The notes beneath the pieces are model-generated. The model saw only the letters and a program-made list of their open reading frames with translations, was not told where the DNA came from and did not search any database. Positions 5,261 to 6,394 of a DNA stretch of 6,394 nucleotides are shown here, piece after piece. Source of the stretch: Pseudomonadota bacterium (GTDB lineage: Bacteria > Pseudomonadota > Alphaproteobacteria > Rhizobiales > Devosiaceae). The stretch spans positions 1-6,394 of the forward strand of contig JAEZBF010000168.1 of NCBI GenBank assembly GCA_023427545.1, given 5' to 3'. Position numbers and translations under genes: made by a program. The first letter of the stretch is position 1; every line of letters starts with the position of its first letter.

Positions 5261-6322
5261 ATGGCAGCATCCCCCCTCGATCATCCGCTGTTCGTTGGGT
5301 TGTTGCACGATCCCCAAGCTGCGCGGCTGTTTTCGCCGGACATGGAGATCGTCACCATGCTGGCGTTCGAGATTTCGCTGGCACAGGCGCAGGCAGAGGA
5401 GGGGGTTATCCCGGCGGCCGCCGCGACTGCGATCGGCGAGCGGCTGACCCTTGCGAGCCCTTCGCCGCAGGAACTCGCTGCGGGGATTGCCCGCGACGGC
5501 GTCGTCGGCCCGGCTTTCGTGCGCCTGATCCGCCAGGCGGTGGGCGAGCCGCATGGGCAGTTAGTGCATTTCGGTGCCACCAGCCAGGACCTCGTTGATT
5601 CCAGTTTGATGGTGCGGCTCAAGCTCTTGGCCGCGGAATTCGATTCAAGACTGCAGGCGATCGAAGCCGAGCTCGGCAGGCTCATCGAGATCTTTGGCGG
5701 CCGGCCGTTGATGGGCCGCACGCGCATGCGCGCCGCATTGCCGATCACCGTCGCGGACCGGATTGCCTCCTGGTGGGGGCCCCTCGATCGCGCTCGTCGC
5801 GCGCTGCCCGCCGATACCTTCGCCGTCCAGTTCGGCGGTCCGGGGGGGACGCTCTCGGACCTCGGAGATGCTGGACCGGCAGTGCGCGCCCGCCTCGCTC
5901 GTGCTCTCGACCTTGCCGATGCGCCTGCCTGGCACAGCCAGCGCGACCGCATGGTCCGTATCGCCGATTGGCTGACGAGCATCGCTACGGCGTTGGGCAA
6001 GATCGGGCAGGATGTCACCCTGATGTCCCAGGACGGGATCGGGGAGATCGTGCTGGGCGGCGCCGGCGGCTCATCGGCGATGGCGCACAAGCAGAACCCG
6101 GTGAAGGGCGAAGTACTGGTGGCGCTCGGACGCCACGCCGCAACCCTTATGTCGGGCATGCATCACGCGGCCATCCACGAGCAGGAACGCTCCGGTGCCG
6201 CCTGGACTCTCGAGTGGCTGCTCCTGCCGCAGCTGGCACTGAACACAGCTGCTGCGCTGCGGCTCACACTCCTGCTATTGGGTGAGGTCGACTCCATGGG
6301 GGAGGGGGCAGCGCATGGATGA
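5261..6322 (+). CDS. pcaB: 3-carboxy-cis,cis-muconate cycloisomerase
   Basis: Converts the PcaHG product 3-carboxy-cis,cis-muconate to 4-carboxymuconolactone for PcaC. It belongs to the fumarase/aspartase superfamily of homotetrameric, mostly helical enzymes. Visible signatures are HFGATSQD (103-110), GRTRMRAALPIT (152-163), QFGGPGGTLSDLG (190-202) and the superfamily loop GSSAMAHKQNPVKGE (270-284), which carries the likely catalytic serine region. At 353 residues it is shorter than the roughly 450-residue Pseudomonas form, but I recall rhizobial PcaB proteins being near 350, so truncation is not implied. ATG 5261 is 2 bases after the pcaG stop, with no strong ribosome site, so translation probably relies on coupling. 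The last 8 bases overlap the next gene. Confidence 0.94.
   Translation: MAASPLDHPLFVGLLHDPQAARLFSPDMEIVTMLAFEISLAQAQAEEGVIPAAAATAIGERLTLASPSPQELAAGIARDGVVGPAFVRLIRQAVGEPHGQLVHFGATSQDLVDSSLMVRLKLLAAEFDSRLQAIEAELGRLIEIFGGRPLMGRTRMRAALPITVADRIASWWGPLDRARRALPADTFAVQFGGPGGTLSDLGDAGPAVRARLARALDLADAPAWHSQRDRMVRIADWLTSIATALGKIGQDVTLMSQDGIGEIVLGGAGGSSAMAHKQNPVKGEVLVALGRHAATLMSGMHHAAIHEQERSGAAWTLEWLLLPQLALNTAAALRLTLLLLGEVDSMGEGAAHG
6301..6308 (+). promoter_or_regulatory. Ribosome binding site of the gene after pcaB
   Basis: GGAGGGGG inside the end of pcaB, 6 bases before ATG 6315. Its strength is the main support for a real gene start here. Confidence 0.65.
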
Positions 6323-6394
6323 GACACCGCTTGGCCGGTTTATCACCGGCCTTGCAATCTGGCTCGCGCTCGCCGGAGGTGCGATCCTCATTGC
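6315..6394 (+). CDS. N-terminus of a membrane protein, possibly a TRAP-transporter small permease (DctQ-like), partial
   Basis: The frame opens with ATG 6315 in the +1 phase relative to pcaB and stays open to the window end, giving 26 full codons. After a short polar start (MDETPLGRF) comes a hydrophobic, Gly- and Ala-rich segment (GLAIWLALAGGAIL) that looks like a first transmembrane helix. Small DctQ-type TRAP permeases begin much like this, and a solute carrier at the end of a catabolic operon makes sense, perhaps for uptake of protocatechuate or a related acid. The 8-base overlap with pcaB and a strong ribosome site suggest it is the sixth gene of the operon. So little is visible that any other small membrane protein is possible. 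The substrate is a guess. Confidence 0.5.
   Translation, partial: MDETPLGRFITGLAIWLALAGGAILI

Noticed and set aside
5261..6322. Truncated pcaB, since Pseudomonas PcaB is about 450 residues
   Set aside because: All catalytic signatures are present and I recall rhizobial PcaB proteins near 350 residues; the short form appears normal for the group.

Overview
The window is GC-rich DNA, roughly 65% G+C by eye. It most resembles a chromosome or megaplasmid of a Hyphomicrobiales (Rhizobiales) alphaproteobacterium close to Mesorhizobium, Rhizobium or Sinorhizobium. Three things point there: the gene order pcaQ <-> pcaDCHGB, a LexA box of the alphaproteobacterial type (GTTC-N7-GTTC), and short rhizobial-style palindromic intergenic repeats. 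The genus is an inference from remembered families; no search was run.

Layout. Positions 1-66 hold the last codons of a plus-strand gene, probably an IS30-family transposase cut by the window edge. Positions 67-372 hold no gene but are full of short repeats and hairpins. dinB (DNA polymerase IV, minus strand, 373-1620) follows, with a perfect LexA box in the 63-base gap behind it. pcaQ (LysR-type activator, minus strand, 1684-2604) is divergent from pcaD across a 102-base control region, which carries an almost fully symmetric PcaQ box. The plus-strand operon pcaD-pcaC-pcaH-pcaG-pcaB (2707-6322) is packed with overlaps of 20, 4 and 1 bases and one gap of 2 bases. A sixth reading frame starts 8 bases inside the end of pcaB and runs off the window. 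Its visible part looks like the first membrane helix of a small TRAP-transporter permease.

How the genes work together. PcaHG opens protocatechuate to 3-carboxy-cis,cis-muconate. PcaB closes this to 4-carboxymuconolactone, PcaC decarboxylates that to 3-oxoadipate enol-lactone, and PcaD hydrolyses it to 3-oxoadipate. The succinyl-CoA transferase (PcaIJ) and thiolase (PcaF) that finish the pathway are not in this window. In related bacteria PcaQ responds to the PcaHG and PcaB products, so the operon is switched on by its own intermediates. dinB is a separate, probably SOS-controlled unit with no link to the catabolic genes.

Most notable observation: in PcaH the conserved His-Ile-His iron-binding motif reads His-Ile-Asp (His167, Asp169), while the rest of the active site is intact. 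This would replace one of the four expected Fe(III) ligands, so it is either a real active-site variant, an inactivating mutation, or a one-base sequencing error. Otherwise this is a recognisable catabolic locus, and I see no sign of a wholly new system.
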